The position numbers and the translations under genes were made by a program. From Phyto melanocephala (Eukaryota; Arthropoda; Insecta; Diptera; Rhinophoridae), in contig OW799233.1 in NCBI GenBank assembly GCA_941918925.1, positions 31,502,421 through 31,566,420 of the forward strand: a stretch of 64,000 nt of DNA, read 5' to 3'. Below the pieces are notes generated by a model. It was not told the origin of the DNA and did no database searches. It saw only the letters and a list, made by a program, of their open reading frames with translations. Position 1 is the stretch's first letter. The number at the start of each line of letters is the position of its first letter. Shown piece by piece: positions 1 through 10,215 of the stretch.

Positions 1-249
1 CAGCCACATTACGACCTAAGATATGAGTGAAAGAACACGATCGACTCTGTTTCTTACCCAAACAAAATCAGAATTTTGAGCTCCTACGGAATTTCTTGCA
101 GCGTTTGTTATTTATATTCAAAATATTAACTTTGGGTGGGTCATTTACCGACAAAGATATCAGCAAAAAAAAAATCAATTAAAAGTCTAAATTATCGATT
201 TCCCAAATAAGCTATGGTCAAAGTTGCACCACATAATTGCCAGTTATGG

Positions 250-322
250 TCATTATATAATGGTAAAAACTGTGTGAAGGGTATATTAGAAATGGCACAG
301 CCGAATGTATCGCTCTTACTTG
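250..322 (+). mobile_element. HINE 3' end, degenerate
   Basis: The sequence carries a GTGTGAAGGGTATA block, a decayed hairpin (CACAGCCGAATGT) and the terminal CGCTCTTACTTG followed by a T run. These are the three 3' landmarks of the HINE family in order, so this is the tail of an old copy whose 5' part is off the window or too diverged to see. Bases 1-249 hold nothing else I can identify. Confidence 0.6.
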
Positions 323-514
323 TTTTTTTTTTATAAATAAGTTTCAGTTTTCTGCTTAACGATTTTCCTTTTATAAATTCTTCATAAAAAAGCTTTTAGT
401 TGAAACATTTCGATACATTTAAAAATAAAATTTCATAATAAAAAGACTAGTGTTTGTGAACATCAGATTTGAACTTTTCTATTTTTTGAGTGGCTGTAAA
501 GTCTTTTCCGAGAA

Positions 515-700
515 GATGTGAGTCCGTGGGATAACTTCAAAAAGTTGATTTCAACCGTCACACGAAACGACAGATTGACACAGCTAAATTAACTTTTCAA
601 TCTTTAAGGATTCATTATATATTATATACATACTTTAAAGGGTCGCAAATTGGTACTGCAGAATTTACAAACTCATATAGGCCCTTTTAAAGGGTTTAAA
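515..700 (-). mobile_element. HINE 5' end, degenerate, reverse orientation
   Basis: The stretch reads AAAAAGTTGATTTCAACC, then a decayed CAGATTGACA block, ATATACATACTTTAAAGGGTCG, and a broken hairpin CCCTTTTAAAGGG. These match the 5' half of the HINE elements in reverse orientation but with many substitutions. Bases 701-1399 are AT-rich with no recognisable gene or repeat. Confidence 0.5.
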
Positions 701-1635
701 AAAATTTAAAAAGCATTTAATCTGTTGCAATAGGAGAAACATTAAAATGAAGTTGCTTTATACAGAACTTATATGTTATATGTCCTTATACTTATGTATT
801 TTAGTTCAGCGCCCTAACATCTTTACTTTACACGTGTTAAAAATTTTATATTTGCCAAAGTATGAAAAATCAATTTAATAAAGTATGCTAGATTGTTAGA
901 ACAATAATTGCGTTATTCCACATTCTATTTTATACCTTAATTTACGTATAAACGCCTGTAATTTAAATGTAACAAAGTAAGTTGATTGGATAGTAAAGAA
1001 ATATTTATAGATAATTTTTTTTTAGTATAGCTGCCATCATTATAATGTTTCATTGTTAAAATACCTTCAATATTTTAAGTTAGTAAGAATAGTGTAGAAA
1101 GTGCATTTCAAAAATGCATTTAGTTGTTTCAAAACATGTTTGGGAATAAGAAGAATTGCATAAAGTTTATTTAAGGAACACCTTAATTTAATCTTAAAGC
1201 TTTATTATATTCAAAAACATTTAAACCAGTATCAAATTTACGACAACAAGTTTCACACAGTTCAATCAACCTAAAATATATCCCTATTAATCTTTGCATT
1301 TAAAAAAAAAGTTAAAAAAAAAATAGTTCTAGATTAGTTTTTAGGATACAATAACAATAAAAATAACTTAAGTAAGAATAAAAAAAAATCTTTTTTAAAC
1401 AAGTAAAAGTGTCATATTCGCCCGTGCCGATTCTTATATACCCTTCACAACCTGTAGTCATGCAATAACAATTGTTGGTATCACCATTCATCACATATGA
1501 AATACGTACATACATATAAAAAACATACATATATAAAAACGCACCAATGTAAAATTATAAATTTACGTATGTATGTTAAAAAAAAAAATAAAAAAAAAAA
1601 TTTAAAAAAAATTTAAAAAAAAATTAAAATATAAA

Positions 1636-2498
1636 TCTATATATATAAAAGTGAAACTCTGTGTGTGTGTGTGTTAGCTATAGACTCCGAAACTGTAAAA
1701 CCGATCGGACTCAAACTTTGGCAAGTTGTTGTACACATACCAGGGAGTGTTTATGGGTGGAAAAAAGTGGGCGGGGCCACGCCCATAAAAATTAGTTATC
1801 AGTTTTAGCTACTTGCACTTGACAGATTTTTCTGAAACTTTGCACACATATCGAGCTGTCATGACTAAATAATTTCGTGATAAGAAAAGTGGGCGGGGCC
1901 ACGCCCCTAAAAAGTTTTAATTTTGAGGTACTTGCACTGAATCGATTTTTCTGAAACTTTGCACACATACTAAGCTGTCATAATCATATAATTTCGTGAT
2001 TAGAAAAGTGGGCAGGGCCACGACCATTAAAAAAAAGTTATAATTTTGAGGTACTTGCACCAGACCGATTTTTCTGAAACTTGGCACACATATCGAGCTG
2101 TCATGACTAAATAATCTCGTGATTAGAAAAGTGGGCAGTGCCACGCCCATAAAAAAAACGTATCATTTTGAGGTACTTGCACTGCACCGATTATTCTGAA
2201 ACTTTGCAAACATATTGAGCTGTTATGACTTTACAATTTTGTGATTAGAAAAGTGGGCAGGGCCACGCCCATAAAAACAATTATAATTTTGAGGTACTTG
2301 CACTGGTCCGATTCTTTTGAAACTTTGCACACATTTTGAGCTGTTATGACTTTACAATTTCGTTATTAGAAAAGTGGGCAATGCCACGCCCATAAAAAAA
2401 ATTATAATTTTTAGGTTTTTGCACTTAATATTCAATTAGAATTTGGAATGCATTTCGATTCATTAAGGGGCGTAGCAACGCGCGCCGGGTTTGGCTAG
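1636..2498 (+). mobile_element. Helitron, non-autonomous, complete ends
   Basis: Begins TCTATATATATAAAAGTG directly after an A and ends CGCCGGGTTTGGCTAG directly before a T. This is the Helitron signature: 5' TC, 3' CTAG, insertion between A and T, no target duplication. A GC-rich self-complementary segment (GCGCGC) lies just upstream of the 3' end. No Rep/helicase coding sequence is present, so it depends on an enzyme made elsewhere. The interior is a tandem array listed separately. It lies inside the HINE-A copy at 1400-2949 and is therefore younger than it. Confidence 0.85.
1767..2391 (+). repeat. Tandem array, about 121-bp unit, inside the Helitron
   Basis: The near-palindrome GTGGGCGGGGCCACGCCC recurs at 1767, 1889, 2008, 2131, 2253 and 2374, a spacing of 119 to 123 bases. 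Between occurrences the unit repeats TTTTGAGGTACTTGCAC, a CGATTTTTCTGAAACTT block and a GAGCTGTCATGAC block. Units diverge by scattered substitutions. Open frames on the minus strand across the array come from its periodicity. Confidence 0.9.
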
Positions 2499-2949
2499 TA
2501 ATAAATATAAAACAAAAAAAAATTAAAAAAAAATTTAAAAAAACTTAAAAAAAATAATAATAAAAATATAAATAATATATAAAATAAAAAAAAATGTTTT
2601 GGCTCAGCTGGGATTCGATGCCTCGTTTGCTCTAGCCAGTATACACGTTTGTATGTATGTATGTTGTTGTTGTAATGTTGTTTTTGTAAAAAAAAAAATC
2701 GACGTGGTCGTGGGTTTCTGCTTATATTTCTGATATTTTAATACCTCACCCGGGTTCAAGCGATGTCGGGGGGGCCTCAAAAAGTTGATTTCAATATACA
2801 CACGGACAGACTGACAGAGCTTAATCGACTCCCCCATTCATAAGCTTTCAGAAAATATATACTTTATGGGGTCGGTAATGAAAATTGTAGAAATTACAAA
2901 CGGAATGACAAACCTATATATACCCTTTTTCACTGTGTGAAGGGTATAA

Positions 2950-4616
2950 AAAAGTTTACAAGCAAACATATGTGAATTTATGCTGTTGAATTTTTGCATG
3001 ATGTACACCTTATGCATGTATGCATGCACCTGCCAAAATAATCATTTATTTGAAACAACATCACTTTCATGAATTATTTTTAAAAAACTTATTCAGTTCA
3101 AAAGTTGACAGCTAATAAATAAATTTACTGACATCTGATATGTTTTTAAGATTAAACTCTTATTAAATTGGAACGGAAACCGGTATGGAAAGATGAAAAA
3201 AAGCTTACTTAAGCTTGGGAGAAAAATTATTTATGAAATTTTAAAGTTGTAAAGTTTTAAGATTAATTATTTAAAAAACTTTTTTAAAGTTGGGTATGCA
3301 CAATTTTAACATGTCATTGTACAGCTAAAATACTAAATATTCTTCCTTGTTTTTTTTTGTTGTTATCGTATGGCAAATGCAACATCTTTAATCACCACAT
3401 TTTGCAAAATATTAATTTGCTATTTATACAGAAAAAGTAGCGAAAATAATTTTAATGCCTGCGTTTTCAATCTGTGAACTGTTGACAAAACAACTTAAGT
3501 CGAGAAAGAAACATTTGCAACTTTCTTAACCATAAAAGTAAGATTTTTATGACTCTTCATTTGCACTAAGTATGTACAATACTTTAAGGGATATTAAGAA
3601 TCTTTAAGTAAATTAATTTTTACCTCATTTTTTTTTTGCTTTTTGGAAAAAATTTCAAAATTGTAAAGTTATTTTTTTGTTCAAAGTCGACAGTGCACAA
3701 AATTCTAATTAGTTTGCAGTAATACGCCTCTTAATGCGAGTTATAGAATAAGATATATCCCAACAAAAAGAATCAACTTCAATTTAAATCCTTTTCAATT
3801 TTTCAAAAGGCCATAGAAATATTTTTTGTCCACATCATACGTCGATCCATATCTTAATCCATCATCACATGCCATCATCATTTTACCGTTAATATTGCAT
3901 ACTTTCTGCATATCAAGAATGATAACGTTGTTGTAAATATTATCATTATTATCATCAAAGTAATCAACGTTCTCTTCATCATCATTTTGCAATTAAATGA
4001 GTTCAATGTAACATTGTATTATCCAAGCGAATCAGGCATTGAAATATGACCATCAAATCTGTGTACATCTCTTTCGCCCAGCACATAAGCGACAAGTACA
4101 ATTTACACCACACAACAATTGACTCCACACACCTCAGCATCAGCAACGTCATTTTAACTCTTATTTTGTGCAGTATCCCCCCTATTTTATGTCAGTGTCC
4201 ACAACAAAAACAACGGCAACTTAAAACAGTGATAACAAGCGCAACGAAACAATTTACGGAAAATAGTACATGAATTAAAGAAGATAAAAGACAAAAATAA
4301 AACGTTTTGTAAAAATTCAAACGGTGTTTTTTGTTGTTGTGTTCGTAAACATTTATGGTTTTTCTTCTTTTTTTTGCATTTATGTCTTTTAAAGACATAC
4401 CATACAACTACTGTAAAATGATGTAAGAACACAAGAGAAAAAAACTCAACAGTAGAAGATGCATTTTATATCAATCTCCAGGTTTAGTTTTCTTTCTTTA
4501 ACCGATTGTTGCAGGTACGTAAAGTTCTGTACTATTACTTTTACGGTTCTTTTAAATGAGCACTTTAATTTTAAATTCTAATGAATCTATAAAAGAATAT
4601 TATTACTGACCCATAA
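2950..4616. other. AT-rich interval without recognisable genes
   Basis: I see no coding motif, TIR or known repeat here. Two short open frames exist, an acidic one at 3795-3992 on the minus strand and one at 4046-4273 on the plus strand. Neither has a domain, a convincing start context or splice signals, so I do not call them genes. Confidence 0.5.
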
Positions 4617-5010
4617 TTATACCCTTCACACAGTGAAAAAGGGTATATATAGGTTTGTCATTCCGTGTGAAATTTCTACAATTTTGATTTCCGACCCCAT
4701 AAAGTATATATTTTCTGAAAGCTTATGAATAGGGGAGTCGATTAAGCGCTGTCCGTCTGTCCGTCTGTCCGTCTGACCGTCTGTCCGTGTGTATGTTGAA
4801 ATCAACTTTTTGAAGCCCCCCGACATCGCTTGGACTCGGGTGAGGTATTAAAATATCAGAAATATTCGGGAGTAGATCGCTATTGAAAATCAGAAACATC
4901 GGTACATAAACAACTGAGATATGAGCAAAAACCCACGACCACCTCGATTTTTTTTTCACAAAAGCAACATTACAACAACAACATACATACATACATACAA
5001 ACGTGTATAC

Positions 5011-5049
5011 TGGTTAGAGAAAACGTGGCATCGAATCCCAGCTGAGCCA
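5011..5049 (+). other. tRNA-like segment inside HINE-A
   Basis: TGGTTAGAG resembles a tRNA A box, and GGCATCGAATCCC a B box/T arm, followed by AGCTGAGCCA ending like a tRNA 3' CCA. The anticodon region is missing, so it is a relic, not a tRNA gene. The same segment occurs in the other long HINE-A copies (for example near 6552-6588, 31806-31845 and 60790-60828). Confidence 0.55.
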
Positions 5050-5345
5050 AAAAATTTTTTTTTTAATTTTTTTTTAAATTTTTTTTTAAATTTTTTTTTT
5101 ATTTTTTTTTTATTTTTTTTTATTTTTTTTTTTTTATTTTTTATTTAATATATTATTTATATTTTTATTATTATTTTTTTTTCAAATTTTTTTTTTTTTA
5201 ATTTTTTTTTTATTTTTTTTTTTTGTATATATTATATACATAATAATTTTTAAAAAAATTTTTTTTTTAAAAAATTTTTTTTTTTTTAAAATTTTTTTTT
5301 TTAAAAAAATTTTTTTTTTAAATTTTTTTTTTTTTTTTGTTTTTT
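5050..5345 (+). repeat. Poly(T)/AT low-complexity tract
   Basis: Almost pure T runs broken by A, about 300 bases, forming the variable middle of the HINE-A copy. Comparable tracts occur at 6590-6880, 30745-31010, 31848-32040, 35818-35980, 47745-48005 and 57655-57915. The short phenylalanine-rich open frame across it is an artefact. Confidence 0.9.
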
Positions 5346-5581
5346 TTTTAACATTCATACGTGAATTTATAATTTTACAATGGGACGTTTTTATATATGT
5401 ATGTTTTTATATGTATGTACGTATTTCATATGGGATGAATGGTGACACAAACCACTGTTATTGCATGAATTCACGTTGTGAAGGGTATATAAGATTCGGC
5501 ACGGCCGAATATAGCGCTCTTACTTGTTTTAATATAAATTTGTATAACAATGCCCATTGCCCGTTTTAGTATAACAAATAA

Positions 5582-5645
5582 CACGATGGAAATCGAACCT
5601 ACAACCGAACGCTTACAGTCGCATAGCTAGTTAAACAGTACACCG
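5582..5645 (-). other. tRNA-derived SINE-like relic
   Basis: On the minus strand the sequence contains AACTAGCTATGCGA, weakly like an A box, and then GGTTGTAGGTTCGATTTCC, a good match to the pol III B box consensus GGTTCRANTCC, at normal tRNA spacing. Arms do not fold into a clean cloverleaf by eye. A tRNA-derived SINE head is the best reading; a decayed tRNA pseudogene is the alternative. Confidence 0.45.
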
Positions 5646-6035
5646 AATTTTTTATATCAAAACAATACTATTTAAGCTTCATTGAGTACCTTTTTAAAAT
5701 CCTCTTTTTCCACCTCCGAATAGTTGCATCACCGACTGTTTTGAGTTTTTTTTTCTTCCATGAAAGAACAACATCGTTTTTAAGCCATTTTATGCTGGTT
5801 AAGTTGTGCAGAATCATTGCTGTTGTTCTTTCCTTGTTCTCATTCTGTAATTTTGTTATATCCTTTCAGTTCAACATCTGCAATTATTGAGTTTGACAGT
5901 GTTTTGGCAACGTCATACCATTTTAAGAATCAATATCTAAGAAATATGTATGTATTGACCCTACACAAAAATAAGTATGTTCTTACATCCATCAAAGTAC
6001 TTTTTGGGAAGAGTTTTTTTGATAACTAGAAAACT

Positions 6036-7705
6036 AAGAAGAAAGGATGCTATATTCGTCCGGTCCAAATACGATAATACCCATCACCATCATGGTCATA
6101 GCTATAAATATCACTTCACAGCGAAGCGTAGATTTTTGATTTAATGTTTTACGGCATTTTGATTTGCTATATCCGACTCCCTTTTTATACCCTTCACACA
6201 GTGAAAAAGGGTATATATAGGTTTGTCATTCCGTGTGAAATTTCTACAATTTTGATTTCCGACCCCATAAAGTATATATTTTCTGAAAGCTTATGAATAG
6301 GGGAGTCGATTAAGCCCTGTCAGTCTGTCCGTATGTATGTTGAAATCAACTTTTTGAAGCCCCCCGACATCGCTTGGACTCGGGTGAGGTATTAAAATAT
6401 CAGAAATATTCGGGAGTAGATCGGTATTGAAAATCAGAAACATCGGTACATAAACAACTGTGATATGAGCAAAAACCCACGACCACCTCGATTTTTTTTT
6501 CACAAAAACAACATTACAACAACAACATACATACATACAAACGTGTATACTGGTTAGAGAAAACGTGGCATCGAATCCCAGCTGGGCCAAAAAAAATTTT
6601 TTTTTTATTTTTTTATATTTTTTTTTATAATTTTTTTATATTTTTTTTTTATAATTTTTTAATTTTTTTTTATTTTTTATTTAATATATTATTTATATTT
6701 TTATTATTATTTTTTTTTTTTAATTTTTTTTTAAATAATTTTTTTTTATTTTTTTTGTTTTATATTTATTATATATTTTAATTATTTAAAAAAAAATTTT
6801 TTTTTAAATATTTTTTTTAATTTTTTTTTAAATTTTTTTTATAATTTTTTTTTTTTAATTTTTTTTTTTTTTTTTTAACATACATACGTCAATTTATAAT
6901 TTTACAATGGGATGTTTTTATATATGTATGTTTTTTATATGTATGTACGTATATCATATGGAATGGTGATACAAACTTGTGAAGGGTATATAAGATTCGG
7001 CACGGCCGAATATAGCGCTCTTACTTGTTTGATTTTAAATCTGCACATAGTTTACTTAAGTATATTGATGGCGTTAACAAAACACTATACGTCATTTTGT
7101 TTCGGACGCCTTTTTGAATTTAACATTTATTCTTTATTTGATGCCAATATTGTGCAGGCTTAAGTGGATACATTTAGAACATTAGATTTGAACCATGTAT
7201 AAATTTATTGTAAACACCGAAACAGTTGTATTTTGAAGCTTATATCTTAGATGGTTTCAAAACGCTTTGTTTGCTTTTTTTTTTTGAATATTTTATGTTG
7301 TTTGTTTTTTTCAAAAAAATTTTGGAGCTGAGAAACAAAATATATTTGCCTTTAACTTTGTCGATTAGTCACTGATTTGTTTCAAATTTTTAACTAATAG
7401 CCCTAGAGACATACATACATATAATATCTATAAATAGTAACAACAGTGTCGATAAATTATTTTTTTGTTTTTGTGGTAAAACTATGGGGAAAAAACAGAA
7501 GCTGCCGTGTTCATTTGCTCATCTCGGAAAGTTTGGGCGATTGTACAGGATTTTAATATCTGAATTTTTTCAAAAAATAACATACAGGTCTCTGTAACAT
7601 ATGGCGGCTTCTTCTGTTTTCAACCAACACTATTCATAAGCTTTCAGAAAATATATACTTTATGGGGTCGGAAATGAATATTGTAGAAACAAATGTAGGG
7701 TATAC
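6036..7705 (-). mobile_element. HINE-C element, old, split by HINE-A
   Basis: The + strand shows a decayed GCTATATTCGTCCGGTCC, then ACGATAATACCCATCACC. After the HINE-A copy at 6185-7027 it continues with the C-type signature phrases (TTCGGACGCC, ATTTGATGCCAATATTG, CATGTATAAATTTATTG). It closes with TTCATAAGCTTTCAG, TATACTTTATGGGGTCGG and a degraded GTAGGGTATA. Removing the inner element rejoins the two C halves at a T run. Confidence 0.7.
6185..7027 (+). mobile_element. HINE-A element inserted in HINE-C
   Basis: Complete, from TTATACCCTTCACACAGTG to CTTACTTG, with the 3' hairpin TTCGGCACGGCCGAA. The segment just before the 3' subterminal repeat is shortened, lacking the usual TTATTGCATGA block. 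It sits in a T run of the older HINE-C copy, consistent with T/T targeting. Confidence 0.85.
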
Positions 7706-8219
7706 AAATATTCTATGAAATTGTTATTTGCATTAACTTTTCTATGCTTTTTGTAAAGAAATTCTAGTAAAAATTTTCATAGAACGATCGCGTTTGTATG
7801 TCGTATTGTATTTTGTAGAAAATTTTTATTTAATATTTTATTTATACCATTTTTTATACATTTCCGATGAAATATTTTTTTTCAAATTTTTGTTTTTAAA
7901 AATGTTTGTGATTGATTTCTGGGAAACGAAAATTTCCAACAAATATTAAGTCGATTATTGCAACCAAACCACAACCCTACTTGTAATTTTTGATTTAAAC
8001 TGACTTCTTTAAAAGTGACATATACTTTACATATGTCTTGTCAAATTTTCCACTGTACAATTGATAGTTACATGTCTTGTGTACCCATAAAAAAACACTG
8101 CTTATATGAAATAAAGACATATGACAAGAGCGTGTTTTTTTTTGATCTGACAAAGCATCTGACCTCAACTGTTTTAGGAAAATAAAAAAAAGTTAGCATT
8201 TAGTATTTTTAAAATTTGC
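7706..8219. other. AT-rich interval with a partial MITE-like copy
   Basis: At about 8020-8130 the phrases CATATGTCTTGTCAAATTTTCCACTG and TACATGTCTTGTGTACCC echo the left half of the MITE at 8223-8526, so this is probably a decayed partial relative. The remainder shows no gene or repeat that I can support. Confidence 0.4.
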
Positions 8220-8222
8220 TTA

Positions 8223-8526
8223 AGGAGCTAATACACGGCATGTTTTTTACGTCTACCTTGTCAAATTCTCCACTGCTAATACAAACATGTCGTGTGTTAC
8301 CTTTAAAACATAACTTCTGTAAAAACACATGTGTTGAGACATCTGACAAAATTTTAATTAGAGTGCGCTCTATTTACTTCTGTGAAAACATGTGACATCA
8401 GTCGTTGGCAGAAATCTCTGCTGCTGCAAAGCAGTCAGCGTAAAAGTACAATTTTGACAGACATGTAGATTTACATATGTCAGATTTTAAAGTCAGATGT
8501 AAAAAACATGTCGTGTATTATAGCCT
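8223..8526. mobile_element. PIF/Harbinger-type MITE with TTA duplication
   Basis: Left end AGGAGCTAATACACGGCATG and right end (reverse complement) AGGCTATAATACACGACATG form a TIR of roughly 36 bases, also sharing TTTTTTACRTCT. TTA flanks both sides (8220-8222 and 8527-8529), the three-base duplication expected of PIF/Harbinger. No coding sequence. The interior has several copies of CATGT and GTCAGA-like motifs. Confidence 0.75.
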
Positions 8527-9396
8527 TTATCAATCAAGAAACTGAAATTTGTTATTAATATTGTTTAAAAATTATTTTTATTCTTATTAATTATAAACCA
8601 TCTGTAAAATTGTAATTTAAAATATACGCGGAACACAAAAGTTACAAGTTATATATAAAATACATTCCGTCTTAAGGCAGCTTAAGTTACCAGTTGTAAT
8701 CTTAAACAACTTTTTAAAAAAAATTTTCCGCTCAAGATTTAAAAAATATGTAATATGTAGCTACAACTTGAATTTTTTACCAGATAACTAAGTGTAATAT
8801 ACTTCATAGGTCTGTTAACAGTGTCTCTTTTTATTTATATTTACACTATGTCTAATTGCTCATTCCTTACTGTTTAAACGGTGACAAGGCCATAGCGCAA
8901 TATCATTCACTGTTTTTTTTTTATTCTCTTAGGTAACACAATGCCTTTGGGAAACTAACATTGTACATTGCCTTATTCCCCCCCATCTTATTGTAAAAAC
9001 AACATTTACTTACATTATTCTTGTTTAAATTTATCTGTATTGTATTGTTGCACCATTTCACGGTTTCCCATTTCATTTGCCTTTACTCTCATCTTACAAA
9101 ATTTAAGCGGTATATTTAGTTTGGCATTACATTTGTCACACACATTGATTTTGTGGATTATTATTGAATTAAACAAATAATCTTATTATAAAAATCTTTC
9201 AGTTTATTGATAGAAACATATTTAAATATTGAAATTATGGTATAAACACAACTGGGCGGAATGATTAAGATTAGTCCTGCAAATTTTAATAATTTTCATA
9301 ACTTTTCACTTCTAACGCATTTTTTAAATTTTAAACTAAACTATAAAGAATATGCTTATATAAAGTTTTCTTTTACAAGGTGCGAAAAACTTAATA
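8527..9396. other. AT-rich interval without recognisable genes
   Basis: No motif-bearing frame, TIR or known repeat seen. Short open frames at 8968-9180 and 9261-9479 are hydrophobic translations of AT-rich DNA, the second running into the Helitron end. Confidence 0.5.
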
Positions 9397-9931
9397 TCTA
9401 TATATATAAAAATCAATGTGTGTTTTATGTTTGTATGTTTATATGTTTGTATGTTTGTATGTTTGTTTGTGCTTTATAGACGGTTAAACGGCTGGACTGA
9501 TTTCCTTGAAATTTTCACAGAATCTTTCTGTATGTCTGAAAGGAACTATAGGCTATACATTGGTTTGAAATTGTAAGTGGGCGGGGTGCCACGCCCTATT
9601 AAAGAAAAAGTATTAAATATTATATATCACGAAAGTTAATGCAGCTAGAGTCTTCTAATTAAGTACGGTAAACTTTGACATCCACACAAACATTTGGGTA
9701 AAAAATGGGCGTATTTGCAATAGTAGGCGTGGCCACATGAATTAAATACTAAAATTCGTATATTTGGAAAACGATATCGATTAGAGTACTAAAATTTTGC
9801 AAGAGCAACTTTGATATTCAAATAAACATTTATGGAAAAAAATGGGTGCATTAACAATAGTGGGCGTGGCACCTGCCATATGAATTAAATAATAAAATTT
9901 GGGGTGGCAAAGCACACCGGGTATTAGCTAG
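9397..9931 (+). mobile_element. Helitron, non-autonomous, complete ends
   Basis: Begins TCTATATATATAAAAATC after an A and ends CACACCGGGTATTAGCTAG before a T, giving the Helitron A/T target and CTAG terminus. A GTTTGTATG microsatellite follows the 5' end, then the phrase GGCTGGACTGATTTCCTTG. GGGCG/GCCAC motifs recur at 9578, 9723 and 9860. It is the short sister of the copy at 54424-55228, nearly identical over the first 150 bases. No coding capacity. Confidence 0.85.
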
Positions 9932-10147
9932 TAGTTTAAATAAAAATAAGTAAAAAACTTTTAATAAAAATTAAAATTTTTTGAACATTGTTTGCTTTCA
10001 TTAACAACAGTTTCTATGGCAGTTGGTTTAATTTTGTAGGCTTTCATACAGGTAATACTAATAATAGGGTTGAGGTTTTTAACCGAAGTCATTAAATTTT
10101 TGCTTTAATTAATTCTAAAATACAGCTGTCGAAATATCGAGCAACTA

Positions 10148-10215
10148 CTTTATTTATTTGTTTTGTCAACCAAGCCTCTAGGCCATAATCGGCTACAAAC
10201 TTCTACTAAAAAAAT
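10148..10215 (-). mobile_element. LINE 3' tail, 5'-truncated
   Basis: TTTATTTATTTGTTTTGTCAA followed by a CCTCTAGGCCATAATCGG phrase resembles the 3' end of the LINE at 61632, which shows a TTTAT array and then TTGTCAATTCC. The element would be on the minus strand and almost wholly truncated. A non-LTR tail is the likeliest reading, but the exact family is uncertain. Confidence 0.35.

Larger units (their letters stand above)
1400..2949 (-). mobile_element. HINE-A element, split by a Helitron
   Basis: On the + strand it begins CAAGTAAAAGTG with a decayed hairpin, then TATACCCTTCACAAC, and ends CACTGTGTGAAGGGTATAA, so the element reads on the minus strand. The A/T tract in its middle is interrupted by a complete Helitron at 1636-2498. 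The tRNA-like segment (GGCTCAGCTGGGATTCGATG) and TGTATG microsatellite follow at about 2600-2665. Open frames here are chance readings through repeat sequence. Confidence 0.85.
4617..5526 (+). mobile_element. HINE-A element, full length
   Basis: Begins TTATACCCTTCACACAGTG with a hairpin closed by AAGGGTATA. It continues with the conserved CCCATAAAGTATATATTTT block, GGGGAGTCGATTAAG, a CTGTCCGT microsatellite (4748-4790), the CATA microsatellite and tRNA-like segment (4980-5049) and a long T/A tract. It ends GTGAAGGGTATATAAG, hairpin TTCGGCACGGCCGAA and CTTACTTG. This layout (5' subterminal repeat, microsatellite core, inverted 3' subterminal repeat, 3' hairpin) is that of DINE-1-like Helentron-associated elements. 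Confidence 0.85.

Noticed and set aside
1917..2150. 77-residue minus-strand frame with an internal repeat (ALPTFLITR)
   Set aside because: It is a reading of the 121-base Helitron array; its period matches the DNA repeat.
1767..2391. Regularly spaced repeats that could suggest a CRISPR array
   Set aside because: Units are 121 bases, diverged, with similar 'spacers', inside a eukaryotic Helitron.
3795..3992. Acidic 65-residue frame
   Set aside because: Low-complexity Asp/Asn content from GAT/AAT-rich DNA, no motif and no splice sites seen. Could be an exon, but I cannot support it.
4626..4992. Open frames with DRRSDGQTDRRT and similar residues, also at 6291-6590, 31416-31619, 36443-36790, 52062-52256 and 60530-60912
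   Set aside because: They run through the GGACAGAC microsatellite and other HINE landmarks and recur only because the element recurs. No start, domain or codon bias supports coding.
4921..5148. Phenylalanine-rich frame
   Set aside because: Translation of a poly(T) tract.
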